Shown piece after piece: positions 33,215 through 42,022 of a stretch of 53,072 bases of DNA. This DNA is from Phycisphaerae bacterium (GTDB taxonomy: Bacteria > Chloroflexota > Anaerolineae > 4572-78 > J111), in the NCBI GenBank assembly GCA_028285035.1, contig JANQQF010000153.1, forward strand, positions 1-53,072, given 5' to 3'. The position numbers and the translations under genes were made by a program. Each line of letters starts with the position of its first letter. Position 1 is the first letter of the stretch. The notes beneath the pieces are model-generated. The model had not been told where the DNA came from. It ran no database searches and saw nothing but the letters and a program-made list of their open reading frames with translations.

Positions 33215-33255
33215 GAATGAGCGAATGATGTGATGTTTTCACGATTCGCTCATTC
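33215..33255. terminator. 12-bp perfect hairpin between pspA and the next gene
   Basis: GAATGAGCGAAT (33215-33226) pairs with 33244-33255, and the loop contains a further GTGA/TCAC stem. No T-run follows, so it may be a weak terminator or an RNA-stability element that lowers expression of the next gene. Confidence 0.5.
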
Positions 33256-33301
33256 GTACTATTATTGACCAGATCAAAATTCTTATAAGTAGAACAACCT
33301 T

Positions 33302-34222
33302 ATGTCCATTCGTAGAGAACTGGAAAATCGGGCCAAGAAGGCCATTCTTAAACGAATTATTGAAGATTACAAACAGCAACGAGATAACTGGTTAGCCGAG
33401 CCTGGAATCAGAAGAGCAATCTTTCTGTCAACCCTATTTCGCACCAGTAATGCGCTTATTATCGGCTCGATCATTGTCCTAGCTGGGTGTGTTGGGCTAC
33501 TCATTTTGCCCTTCCTAGGGGTCGTGGGGTTAGGAGCCTTAGCCATTAGTGGTATAGGTGGCTTTCTCCTCCTCGTCATCGCTGAAGTCTTGTTTTTCTA
33601 CCTCAGTTTTCGCAACGAAGATTTACACGCTGAAGCTGTGGCCGATATGTTCAAGACAGAGGTTAACTTCGATCCAGCCACCATCAATGATAAAGTATTG
33701 AACGAAAAAATTGATAAGGCCTTGGAATATTGGTCTTTAATCGATGATACGATAAAGAAAACACCAAAAGGCGTTTTACGAGACCGCTTAGCTCGTACCA
33801 GCGATGAAGTCACACACTGGTTACAAGCTGTCTATAATCTAGCTGAACACGTTGATAAATTTCGCCAGAATAGCATCGTTGAACGAGATTTGAACAATGT
33901 CCCCAAGGCGATTAAAGAATACGAGCAGAAACTAAAACGAGAGGATAATCCGGAGATTCGCCATCAGCTTGAGCGCACCTTGGGCGATAAAGAGCGCCAG
34001 CTTAAAACGCTACAGAACCTTGAAAGCAATATGGAAAAGGCCTATTACCAACTTGATAGCACCATTACCTCCCTCGGCACAATCTATTCACAACTCCTTT
34101 TGGTTGGCAGCAAAGATGAAGAAGGCAATCGCATTAACCGCCTTCAAGAAGAGGTCACTGAACAGGTCCACCAGCTAGAAGATTTGACCGAAGCTATGGA
34201 TGAGGTGTATCAAGCCTACTAA
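33302..34222 (+). CDS. Two-helix membrane protein with coiled-coil C-terminus, beside pspA
   Basis: The 306-residue protein has a basic, amphipathic N-terminus (1-45), two adjacent membrane helices (about 50-72 and 76-103, SIIVLAGCVGLLILPF), and a long charged helical region (105-306) with coiled-coil character near 200-300. Both termini would be inside the cell. No family is recognised. Its place right after pspA, and the fact that both are coiled-coil proteins, suggests that it is a membrane anchor or receptor for PspA, by inference. Its stop overlaps the next ATG by one base (TAATG). Confidence 0.75.
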   Translation: MSIRRELENRAKKAILKRIIEDYKQQRDNWLAEPGIRRAIFLSTLFRTSNALIIGSIIVLAGCVGLLILPFLGVVGLGALAISGIGGFLLLVIAEVLFFYLSFRNEDLHAEAVADMFKTEVNFDPATINDKVLNEKIDKALEYWSLIDDTIKKTPKGVLRDRLARTSDEVTHWLQAVYNLAEHVDKFRQNSIVERDLNNVPKAIKEYEQKLKREDNPEIRHQLERTLGDKERQLKTLQNLESNMEKAYYQLDSTITSLGTIYSQLLLVGSKDEEGNRINRLQEEVTEQVHQLEDLTEAMDEVYQAY

Positions 34223-36834
34223 TGCAGCGTTTTCAAACTGAAATTGTAACCTTTTTGGCATTGCTAATTAGCAATGCCATTATTTTATTTATCGATACCC
34301 CTATTTTAGCCGACTGGCCTTCCTTCCTCGCCGCAATTACGCTCACATTCATCCTGCCTGGCCTAGCTTGGCTACCCATTCTCAATTGGCTACAGACCAA
34401 CCGTGCCATTGAACGAATCGTTCTAATTGGCGGCTTGTCCTCACTGTTGAGTGCGTTTGTCCTTCTCGTCGTCGTATTTCTACCAGGGCCTTTTGTTGAA
34501 TTTCCAGTGATCGTTGGCCTAAATTTGATCTCCCTGTTAGGCCTCATTACTCAAATTATCAAACGCCTGCGAAATCCTGCCAGCGATCAACCTGCGATTA
34601 AGCTAGAATGGCCATCACGCTCTATTTTGTTCATCCTGATCGCAATTATTGCGGTTGCCGCCGTTACCCGTCTCACCCGCTTTAGTTACCCCGAATTTCA
34701 CGAAGACGAATTGGAGAATATGCGGCTGATTGTGCGGGCTTACAAGGGAGAGGAGTATGCGCCATTTTTGGATAGCAAGGGTCCGATTCATTGGCTTCTC
34801 CCTGCCGCCCTGTGGTACTTAAACGGCTGGCTCAATGAAGGGGTGGCTCGTACCCCATTTGTCATCACCGGCCTCTTATTGGTCCCCCTGATGTATAGCC
34901 TTGGTCGGCGAATGAGCCAAGGGAATGACGCCATCGGTCTCATTGCGGCAGCCTTTGTTGGGCTGAATGGTTTTTTTGTGGCCTATGCCCGGCACGTCGA
35001 AAACCAAAGCCTGATTGTGTTTTGGGGAGCGTTGGCGATGTGGTTTGCCTATCGGGCTTACCAAGAAAAAAATTATTACTTCCAAATGTTCGTTGCTTTA
35101 GCTCTGGCCATCGGCCTGATTGCCCACCCTGATATGCTCCTTTATCTGCCTGTTTTTGGCTATATTGTTGGTCTACAATTGTGGCAACAGCGGACAATTT
35201 GGGCGGTCCAGTGGCGATGGTTTGTCCTGGCTGGCATCCTGTTCATCGGGCTAGTGGCCTTTTTCTACGTTCCCTATTTATTTGACCCCAACATTGGGGC
35301 GGTCTATCAATATTTCTCAGACGATCGCGTTGGCACCTCGCTTTTCTATAATCGCGTGCCGAATCTGTTTGATCAGGATCAGCTTTACTCTACCCAGTAT
35401 CACGCACCAGTTCTGATTCTACTCCTCTTTTGGTTACTGTTACGCAATTTTACGCAATGGGGCTGGCGAGGCTGGCTTCTATTGGGCGTGGTTATGCTCG
35501 CCATTATCAGCACCGTACAATGGTCAACAGTGTGGCAAATTGGCGACATAAACCTTGCCTTTGTACCCTATGCCTTACTCACCCTGCTGGTCCTAATTTT
35601 GCCTCGCACCAATTTTGAAACCAAAACGCTTTTTTTATGGCTCAGTGCGCCATTGGGGGCACTCCTATTTTTGGCGAAAGATGCCGCCGATCACATTCAA
35701 GTTGCCTACACAGCTTGGGCACTTCTTGCGGCCTTTGGTCTATTTGACTTGTGGCGTTTTCTCGGCACGCAATCAGCTTCTTCGTACCTATCACAGGTGC
35801 CACCTCCAGTTGCCACAGGTATAACCTCATCACACCCTACGACGAGATTAGCCCCCATTTTTCGAACCATTTTGGTCATTTCCTTAAGTGTTTTGGTCGG
35901 TCTCATCCTTTTCTATCAATATTTAGCATTCAGCACAACCGTATTCAATTACTGGCAAATAAAATGGGCCTCTGTTGACAATCCTGACTCAATTTACAAT
36001 CGGTTATATGGCAGTATTCCCCGACCCCGTAAAATCTTTTCAAATCCACGCCTAAGTGGCTGGAAAGCCGTCGGGTTTTTATGGGAAACGGGTCAATTGA
36101 ATGGAGATTTTCGTAGCATCAATGACTCCTTTGCTGTACCGATTTGGTACACCTTCCAAACGCCCCGATCCTGCTATGAAGACCCACAACATTATTGGGT
36201 TCGCCGTGGCTGGCAGGGCTGGCCCGAGAAAGAGGAAGATTTACCTGAGCAGGGCTATACTTTAACTCAAATTGTATTAGTCGATCAGGAAGAAAAGCTT
36301 CGCCTGTATGAAAAGGGGGCAACAGTCGCTACCCCAGAAATCCTTGATATGGAACACTATCGACGACAATTTGATCGACTGGCAACCCCAAGTCGTTTTG
36401 CCCAGGAAATTACTGGGGATCAAAAAACTGCTTTAAATTTTGGTGGGGATAGGTTACGACTGACCAGTTACGATTTCCCTTCAACATCAGTTGCACCAGA
36501 TACATTACTCAACATCACCTTATTCTGGGAAACATTAGCCCCAATGGACGTTCGATATCGGGCCTTCATTCATCTGCTTGATGACAATCGTCAGATGTGG
36601 GGACAGCACGATGATGATCCTGCCTGTCGCCTTCTAACCACTGATATGCGACCTGGCCAAAAATCATCCCGCCAATTTCGTATCCCTGTTTCACCCGACA
36701 TCCCACCTGGCAGCTATACGTTACACTTGGGTCTATACAATCCCAATACCCAAGAACGATTGGAGATTTGGGATGCAACCGCTGAGCGCAATATCGGCAA
36801 TCATTTTATCTTAGGTGAAGTAGAGATTGAATAG
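34222..36834 (+). CDS. GT39/PMT-type membrane glycosyltransferase with C-terminal beta domain
   Basis: The 870-residue protein has three N-terminal helices (1-110), about ten more between 135 and 560, and a soluble C-terminal part. The Asp-Glu motif is in FPEFHEDELENMR-like context (FHEDELENM, near 160-168). The C-terminal domain (about 735-870: FGGDRLRLTSYDFPSTSVAPDTLLNITLFW) resembles that of the protein at 29230. It is coupled to the pspA-adjacent gene by a one-base stop-start overlap. It probably moves a sugar from a lipid carrier to an outside acceptor. Confidence 0.83.
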   Translation: MQRFQTEIVTFLALLISNAIILFIDTPILADWPSFLAAITLTFILPGLAWLPILNWLQTNRAIERIVLIGGLSSLLSAFVLLVVVFLPGPFVEFPVIVGLNLISLLGLITQIIKRLRNPASDQPAIKLEWPSRSILFILIAIIAVAAVTRLTRFSYPEFHEDELENMRLIVRAYKGEEYAPFLDSKGPIHWLLPAALWYLNGWLNEGVARTPFVITGLLLVPLMYSLGRRMSQGNDAIGLIAAAFVGLNGFFVAYARHVENQSLIVFWGALAMWFAYRAYQEKNYYFQMFVALALAIGLIAHPDMLLYLPVFGYIVGLQLWQQRTIWAVQWRWFVLAGILFIGLVAFFYVPYLFDPNIGAVYQYFSDDRVGTSLFYNRVPNLFDQDQLYSTQYHAPVLILLLFWLLLRNFTQWGWRGWLLLGVVMLAIISTVQWSTVWQIGDINLAFVPYALLTLLVLILPRTNFETKTLFLWLSAPLGALLFLAKDAADHIQVAYTAWALLAAFGLFDLWRFLGTQSASSYLSQVPPPVATGITSSHPTTRLAPIFRTILVISLSVLVGLILFYQYLAFSTTVFNYWQIKWASVDNPDSIYNRLYGSIPRPRKIFSNPRLSGWKAVGFLWETGQLNGDFRSINDSFAVPIWYTFQTPRSCYEDPQHYWVRRGWQGWPEKEEDLPEQGYTLTQIVLVDQEEKLRLYEKGATVATPEILDMEHYRRQFDRLATPSRFAQEITGDQKTALNFGGDRLRLTSYDFPSTSVAPDTLLNITLFWETLAPMDVRYRAFIHLLDDNRQMWGQHDDDPACRLLTTDMRPGQKSSRQFRIPVSPDIPPGSYTLHLGLYNPNTQERLEIWDATAERNIGNHFILGEVEIE

Positions 36835-36880
36835 TGAGTTCTAACTCCCAAAATTTCACAAATTTCTCCCTCACAAAAAG

Positions 36881-36909
36881 TTGACTTTATTGAGAAAAAG
36901 TGTTAAATT
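36881..36909 (+). promoter_or_regulatory. Promoter of the PIG-L deacetylase gene
   Basis: TTGACT (36881-36886), a 17-base spacer and TAAATT (36904-36909) lie 69 bases ahead of the ATG. The -10 is weaker than the -35. Confidence 0.5.
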
Positions 36910-36977
36910 ACCAGAACATTTGTTCAAAAATAAAGTCATAGACCAAACAAAAATCTCTCAAATTTGAAAGGGTTACT

Positions 36978-37799
36978 ATGACTGAAAAGTTAGCCTTGAT
37001 GGCCATTTTTGCCCACCCCGATGATGAAGCATTTGGTACAGGTGGGTGTCTTATTAAATATGCTCAGGAAGGTGTGGAGACACATCTGGTTATGGCCACT
37101 TTGGGCCAAGTCGGACAAATTCAAAATTCAACGGTGACTACAAACGGCCCAATCAGCCTTTTGCGAGAACAAGAGCTTCGATGTGCTTGTAAACATTACA
37201 ATCTAAGCCAGTTACACCTGCTTGGGTATATGGATGGGCAAACTACAATAGCCCCGCAGGCAGAGGCCGTTCACAAAATTGTTAAGCTCATTCGGGAAGT
37301 AAAACCGCAAGTTGTGGTTTCATTCGGCCCAGACGGCATTTATGGGCACTATGATCATCTGGCCGTGCATCGCTGGGCCACAGCAGCCGTAATGCTGGCC
37401 GGAGATGCTGAACGTTGGCCTGATGCTGGTCCACCATTTCAGGTTGCTAAATTTTATCATCGGGCCAGACCCGAAATGGATGTTCAACGGATGAAGCAAG
37501 AATTGGGGGCAAGTCACATTATGATGGATGGTGTTCCGTTCCCTTTTATCGGTTATCCGATAGAGCAAATTTCAACGATTGTTGATATCAGTGATCACGC
37601 AGAAACAAAACTAAATGCCATCCGCTGTCACGCCAGCCAATTTAGCTCTGAAGCACCTTTCTTTCAAACAGACTTTGACTGGACCCAAAATCCTAGCCTT
37701 GGTCAAGAGACATTTATTCTGGCCCATCACCGACCGGACATTAAGGTTAAATGGACAGCAACGGAAAAGGAAGATGACTTATTTGCAGGATTACGATAG
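36978..37799 (+). CDS. PIG-L/LmbE-family zinc deacetylase
   Basis: The 273-residue protein has the two zinc-site motifs of the family: AHPDDE at 12-17 (His13, Asp15, Asp16) and GHYDHLAVHRW at 123-133 (His124, His127). Such enzymes remove acetyl groups from N-acetylglucosaminyl conjugates, as in bacillithiol (BshB) and mycothiol (MshB) synthesis, or from other glycans. No BshA or BshC is seen nearby; the DinB-superfamily gene at 19209 is of the fold used by some thiol-dependent transferases, but this link is speculative. A promoter lies just upstream. Confidence 0.88.
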   Translation: MTEKLALMAIFAHPDDEAFGTGGCLIKYAQEGVETHLVMATLGQVGQIQNSTVTTNGPISLLREQELRCACKHYNLSQLHLLGYMDGQTTIAPQAEAVHKIVKLIREVKPQVVVSFGPDGIYGHYDHLAVHRWATAAVMLAGDAERWPDAGPPFQVAKFYHRARPEMDVQRMKQELGASHIMMDGVPFPFIGYPIEQISTIVDISDHAETKLNAIRCHASQFSSEAPFFQTDFDWTQNPSLGQETFILAHHRPDIKVKWTATEKEDDLFAGLR

Positions 37800-37909
37800 T
37801 CAATATTGTTGAAGGTTTTGAGAGAAAAAACGTATAAGTTTTCGTAAAGCGACGGCTAATTGCAGTAAATGTCCTGTACCCTAAATATTCATAAAGGGGT
37901 CAAAAACGC

Positions 37910-37938
37910 TTTACAAACACAAAAATTTCGGGTATAAT
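37910..37938 (+). promoter_or_regulatory. Strong promoter in the greA leader
   Basis: TTTACA (37910-37915), a 17-base spacer and a perfect TATAAT (37933-37938) form one of the best promoters in the window. Transcription should begin near 37945. A terminator follows within 65 bases. Confidence 0.75.
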
Positions 37939-37943
37939 GGGTT

Positions 37944-38009
37944 TCGTTCCAATGGAGGTGCGCCAAATATGTGCTGATTTTGAGGCCCGCGTAGGTCTCG
38001 TTTTTTTTT
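37944..38009 (+). ncRNA. Candidate short leader RNA upstream of greA
   Basis: The stretch from the predicted start to the T-run would give an RNA of about 65 bases. It includes an open frame of 19 codons (ATG at 37952, preceded by no clear ribosome site, stop TAG right at the end of the T-run). The rest of the 328-base gap 37800-38127 shows no other feature. Promoter plus terminator ahead of greA resembles the E. coli greA leader that yields GraL RNAs, by analogy of layout only. Confidence 0.45.
37982..38009 (+). terminator. Intrinsic terminator/attenuator in the greA leader
   Basis: GAGGCC (37982-37987) pairs with GGTCTC (37994-37999), with one G-T pair, around a CGCGTA loop. Nine consecutive T follow (38001-38009). 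It lies 118 bases before the greA ATG. Confidence 0.7.
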
Positions 38010-38127
38010 AGCCCCATCAATGTGAATCTGACCACAAACTCAATACCCAATCCCATACACCCAACCTAATCAATATCCACATCCTTTTGACAATTACTAT
38101 AAATTATTAAGAAGTGAGGTAAGTTTA

Positions 38128-38598
38128 ATGGCAATAAAACCTGTGTATTTAACTTTGGAAGGAAAGAAAAAATTAGAGGAAGAACTGGAGTATCTAACCA
38201 CGGTTCGACGAGCAGAGGTGGCTGAACAAATCCGTTCGGCCAAAGAAGAGGGAGATCTGAGCGAGAATTCGGCTTATGATGAAGCAAAACAGGCCCAAGG
38301 CTTTTTAGAAGGCAAAGTCCAGCTCATTCAAGCCCAATTACAACAAGCGATCATCATTGAAGAAAGTGATGGTCCGTCCGATACAGTCATCATTGGTAGT
38401 ACCGTGACTGTCAAAGACCCCGAATTTGGGGAAGAAACGTATAATATTGTCGGCTCAACAGAAGCTGATCCCTTAGAAGGTCGTATCTCAAATGAATCGC
38501 CTATTGGAGAAGCATTACTTGGGGCTAAAGTTGGGGATATGGTACGCGCCGAAACACCTGGCGGCGAAATTGAATTTAAGGTGCTAAAGATCGAATAA
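38128..38598 (+). CDS. greA: Transcript cleavage factor GreA
   Basis: The 156-residue protein has the N-terminal coiled coil (about 1-75) with the tip EGDLSENSAYDEAK at 46-59, whose acidic residues reach the RNA polymerase active site, and a C-terminal FKBP-like domain (ISNESPIGEALLGAKVGD). It stimulates cleavage of backtracked RNA by RNA polymerase. GAGGTAA lies 7 bases before the ATG. It is expressed either from the promoter at 37910 by read-through of the attenuator or from an unseen nearer one. Confidence 0.96.
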   Translation: MAIKPVYLTLEGKKKLEEELEYLTTVRRAEVAEQIRSAKEEGDLSENSAYDEAKQAQGFLEGKVQLIQAQLQQAIIIEESDGPSDTVIIGSTVTVKDPEFGEETYNIVGSTEADPLEGRISNESPIGEALLGAKVGDMVRAETPGGEIEFKVLKIE

Positions 38599-38632
38599 TA
38601 GCTTGCGTCAAAAGACAGACACGTGCATAATA

Positions 38633-38660
38633 AAGCGGAGTCTTGATGACTCCGTTTTTT
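38633..38660 (+). terminator. Intrinsic terminator after greA
   Basis: CGGAGTC (38636-38642) pairs with GACTCCG (38648-38654) around a TTGAT loop, followed by six T. It sits between greA and the chosen lysS start. Confidence 0.85.
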
Positions 38661-38689
38661 ATTTCCCGGATATATTCCAAGAGGACTTT

Positions 38690-40210
38690 ATGGATCAAGA
38701 ACTATCCTTTTTCAAAAATTTTGGGGAGCAGGTCGAACAACGTATTGGTAAATTGTTCAATTTTATTGAACGTGGCGAACTCCCCTATCCCCCAAGAGTT
38801 ACCCGCAATCATACCACAACTGAAGCTATCAAACTGTTTGAAACGGCTGAGGGCGAACACGGTAAAGATAATGAAGAAGAAATGCCAAAAATCAATGTCG
38901 AAGTTGGGGGGCGTTTAGTCAGCGTTCGGATTATGGGAAAAAGCACATTTGCCCATATTGAAGATGCGGCAGGTCGCATTCAACTCTATTTACGCAAGAA
39001 CGATCTTGAAGAAAAGTACAATATCTTCAAAAAAGATTACGACTTGGGTGATATTGTGGCCGCTCAGGGACATGTTTTTCGCACCCGTACCGGGGAGATC
39101 AGCATTCACGTGAATGACTTCCAACTTGCTACGAAAGCCCTACATCCACTTCCAGAAAAATGGCACGGCTTAAAAGATGTTGAAACGCGTTATCGGCAAC
39201 GTTATTTGGACTTAGTGGCCAATCCTGAAATTCGGGATCTCTTTGTCAAACGTAGCAAGATTATCAGTGAGATGCGACGGTATTTGGACAACCAAGGGTT
39301 TATTGAGGTTGAAACCCCTACCCTCCAGCCTATTTATGGGGGGGCAATGGCCCGTCCATTTACCACCCATCACAATGCCCTCAATATGGAGCTATATCTC
39401 CGCATTTCGGACGAACTTTACTTGAAGCGATTGATTACTGGCGGCTATGAAAAAGTTTACGAAATTTGTAAAGATTTCCGGAATGAAGGGGTCAGCACCA
39501 AGCATAATCCTGAATTTACAATGATGGAATGTTACTGGGCTTATGCTGATTATGAAGACATCATGCGCCTGACCGAAAATATGGTGGCCCATATCGCGCA
39601 AGAAGTAGTCGGTACCACCAGAGTCATGTTTGATGGCAAAGAGGTTGACTTAACCCCACCTTGGCCACGCATCAACTTAGCCGAGGGCATCAAAGAAAAA
39701 ACGGGTATCGACATCTATGAAAGCAAAGGGGATGTCAAGGCATTATGGGCCAAGTGTCAAGAACTCAATCTAAACGTTGCCCCACAGCCTACTTGGGGCA
39801 AGCTCGTGGATGAAATTCTCGGTGAATATCTTGAGCCAGACATTGTTCACCCTACCTTTATTCATACCTTCCCGGTCGATATCTCTCCGCTGGCTAAACA
39901 AAGCCCCGAAGACCCACGGGTTGTGGAGCGATTTGAAGTCTTTGCCGTAGGAATGGAGTTTGGCAACGCCTACTCTGAGCAGAATGACCCTGTCGCCCAG
40001 CTCCAGCGATTTATGGAGCAGAAGCAAGATATCGCCGCCGGAGATGATGAAGCCCACGAAATGGATGAGGATTATCTCATCGCGCTGATGCACGGGATGC
40101 CACCTACAGGTGGTTTGGGGATTGGGGTTGATCGTTTGGTCATGCTCTTAACTGATCAACAATCCATTCGTGAAGTCATTCTCTTCCCGCACATGCGTGC
40201 TCGCGAATAG
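38690..40210 (+). CDS. lysS: Lysyl-tRNA synthetase, class II
   Basis: The 506-residue enzyme charges tRNA-Lys. It has an OB-fold anticodon-binding domain (about 65-170) and a class II catalytic core with motif 2 FRNEGVSTKHNPEFTMMECY and motif 3 GLGIGVDRLVML. The segment LPEKWHGLKDVETRYRQRYLDL is a LysS hallmark. The ATG at 38690 with AGAGGA ahead gives the normal family length; the open frame extends 29 codons further upstream but runs through the greA terminator and is rejected. It begins a tight same-strand run of five genes, with a gap of 20 bases to tsaC. Confidence 0.96.
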   Translation: MDQELSFFKNFGEQVEQRIGKLFNFIERGELPYPPRVTRNHTTTEAIKLFETAEGEHGKDNEEEMPKINVEVGGRLVSVRIMGKSTFAHIEDAAGRIQLYLRKNDLEEKYNIFKKDYDLGDIVAAQGHVFRTRTGEISIHVNDFQLATKALHPLPEKWHGLKDVETRYRQRYLDLVANPEIRDLFVKRSKIISEMRRYLDNQGFIEVETPTLQPIYGGAMARPFTTHHNALNMELYLRISDELYLKRLITGGYEKVYEICKDFRNEGVSTKHNPEFTMMECYWAYADYEDIMRLTENMVAHIAQEVVGTTRVMFDGKEVDLTPPWPRINLAEGIKEKTGIDIYESKGDVKALWAKCQELNLNVAPQPTWGKLVDEILGEYLEPDIVHPTFIHTFPVDISPLAKQSPEDPRVVERFEVFAVGMEFGNAYSEQNDPVAQLQRFMEQKQDIAAGDDEAHEMDEDYLIALMHGMPPTGGLGIGVDRLVMLLTDQQSIREVILFPHMRARE

Positions 40211-40230
40211 ACTATTTAGCGCTGTAGTTT

Positions 40231-40869
40231 ATGACTGAGATATTACCTGCTACCTCTAAACAAGCCATCCGAAAAGCCTGTCGTCTGATGCACGAGGGAG
40301 AGGCTATCGCCTTCCCTACTGACACAGTTTATGGTTTGGGGGCAAAGGCATTTGAACGCTTTGCTGTCCGCCAGGTTTTTCACCTCAAACAACGTGATCG
40401 GAACAAAGGTGTTCCGATATTTATTCCCCAAATCGATGATCTCAATCTTGTCGCCCGTAATGTCCCAAATTCGGCGTGGCCTTTATTACAACACTTTTGG
40501 CCAGGATCATTGACCGTCGTTCTGCAAAAAACAGAGAACCTCCCCGATGATGTCACTGGGGGGGAAGATACTGTGGCCATTCGTATCCCTGATCATCCGA
40601 TCTGTTTTGAATTGCTAACAAAAATGGGCTGCCCCATTGTCGCAACCAGTGCTAATCTTGCCAATGAACCAACCCCAGATACCGCTCAGGGCGTTGCTGA
40701 TCAACTGGGCGAGCAACTCCCACTGGTGCTCGATGGTGGACCAAGCCCGACTGCTTATCCCTCAACAATTATTGATTTGAGCACTACGCCCCCTCGTCTT
40801 CTCAGGAGTGGCCCAATTAAGCCAACGGATCTGCAAAAATTCATCCCTGATTTAGCGCTTCCCGAGTAA
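40231..40869 (+). CDS. tsaC: Threonylcarbamoyl-AMP synthase (TsaC/Sua5, YrdC family)
   Basis: The 212-residue protein has the YrdC pattern: FPTDTVYGLGAKA at 28-40, KQRDRNKGVPIFIP, WPGSLTVVL and TSANLANEP. It makes threonylcarbamoyl-adenylate from Thr, bicarbonate and ATP, the first step of t6A37 in ANN-decoding tRNAs. It has only the YrdC domain, without the Sua5 C-terminal domain. It lies 20 bases after lysS and 8 bases before the GT4 gene. TrmO, which acts on t6A, is encoded 11 kb upstream as part of a fusion. Confidence 0.94.
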   Translation: MTEILPATSKQAIRKACRLMHEGEAIAFPTDTVYGLGAKAFERFAVRQVFHLKQRDRNKGVPIFIPQIDDLNLVARNVPNSAWPLLQHFWPGSLTVVLQKTENLPDDVTGGEDTVAIRIPDHPICFELLTKMGCPIVATSANLANEPTPDTAQGVADQLGEQLPLVLDGGPSPTAYPSTIIDLSTTPPRLLRSGPIKPTDLQKFIPDLALPE

Positions 40870-40877
40870 GACAACGG

Positions 40878-42011
40878 ATGACCTCACCCGCCCGTATCAT
40901 TGGCATTGACGCCAGCCGCGCTGCCCGCGCCCACCGAACAGGAACAGAAACCTATGCTTTGGCTCTGATCAATACTCTTCCTAATCTAATTCCAGAGTCT
41001 TATCAGCTTAGACTTTACACCCCGCACCCCCCCCAACACCCTGAGTGGCCTAAATCGTCGCAAGTGGAAACGCGGGTCATCCCTTGGCCTCGGCTATGGA
41101 CTCACCTGCGGTTGGCGACAGAGTTACATCAACACCCGCCAGACGTCCTCTTTGTCCCATCACACGTCCTACCACTTTATTGTCCCGTTCCCGCTGTTGT
41201 CACGGTTCACGACCTCGGCTACTATCATCACCCTGAAGCCCATCGTAATTTTGATCGCTGGTATTTGAGCTGGACCACGCAACGTCATACTCGTGTGGCC
41301 GCCCACATTTTGGCCGACTCACTGGCAACAAAACAGGATCTCGTAGAGGTCTACAAAAGTACACCCGATCAAATCAGCGTTGTCTATCTCGGCCGGGATG
41401 AAACCTTGAAGCGCACTGAAGATTTGCACATTATCGATCAAACAAAAAGCAAGTACGGCATTGAAGGTGACTATGTGTTGTATCTTGGCACCCTGCAGCC
41501 ACGTAAAAATTTGGTGCGGCTCATTGAGGCTTTTCAACAGGCCCTGACCACAACTGGTCAGCCAGACCTAAAACTGGTGATTGCAGGCAAGAAAGGCTGG
41601 CTGTATAATGACATCTTCCAACAGGTCACCAAATTGGGCTTAGTTAATCGAGTTGTTTTTCCAGGGTATGTTGACGACTCAGATAAGTCAGCCTTGCTGT
41701 CTGGAGCCTTGCTTTATGCCTTTCCATCACTGTACGAAGGATTTGGTTTACCCGTTTTAGAGGCAATGGCCTGTGGTGTACCAGTGCTAACCAGCAACAT
41801 CTCCTCATTACCTGAAGTGGCTGGTGAAGCCACATTGTTAGTCAACCCCTATGACACAGCCGAAATTTCAGAAGCACTGGTTCAACTAATTCAAAGTTCA
41901 GATTTACGACAGCGGCTTGTTCGACAGGGGTTCCAGCAAATAGAGAATTTTTCTTGGCAATCAGCCGCCAAGCAAGTATTGGACGTGCTAGAAAATGTAA
42001 TGGCCGAGTAA
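40878..42011 (+). CDS. Glycosyltransferase family 4 (GT-B fold)
   Basis: The 377-residue protein has an N-terminal GT-B domain beginning [19 protein letters not shown] and a C-terminal GT1/GT4 domain with [19 protein letters not shown], the nucleotide-sugar motif [20 protein letters not shown] and [16 protein letters not shown]. It would transfer a sugar from a nucleotide donor in the cytoplasm, probably for a surface polysaccharide, because a WecG/TagA enzyme follows 11 bases later. Acceptor and sugar are unknown. Confidence 0.92.
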   Translation: MTSPARIIGIDASRAARAHRTGTETYALALINTLPNLIPESYQLRLYTPHPPQHPEWPKSSQVETRVIPWPRLWTHLRLATELHQHPPDVLFVPSHVLPLYCPVPAVVTVHDLGYYHHPEAHRNFDRWYLSWTTQRHTRVAAHILADSLATKQDLVEVYKSTPDQISVVYLGRDETLKRTEDLHIIDQTKSKYGIEGDYVLYLGTLQPRKNLVRLIEAFQQALTTTGQPDLKLVIAGKKGWLYNDIFQQVTKLGLVNRVVFPGYVDDSDKSALLSGALLYAFPSLYEGFGLPVLEAMACGVPVLTSNISSLPEVAGEATLLVNPYDTAEISEALVQLIQSSDLRQRLVRQGFQQIENFSWQSAAKQVLDVLENVMAE

Positions 42012-42022
42012 TAGATAAATCT

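Noticed and set aside
37944..38009. Known riboswitch class ahead of greA
   Set aside because: The stretch is too short for a ligand aptamer plus expression platform and matches no conserved aptamer core I recognise.
38603..38689. Upstream start for LysS
   Set aside because: The extension reads through the greA terminator and adds 29 residues not found in the family.
41954..42022. Upstream start for the WecG/TagA enzyme
   Set aside because: It would overlap the end of the GT4 gene by about 60 bases; the ATG at 42023 fits the operon spacing.
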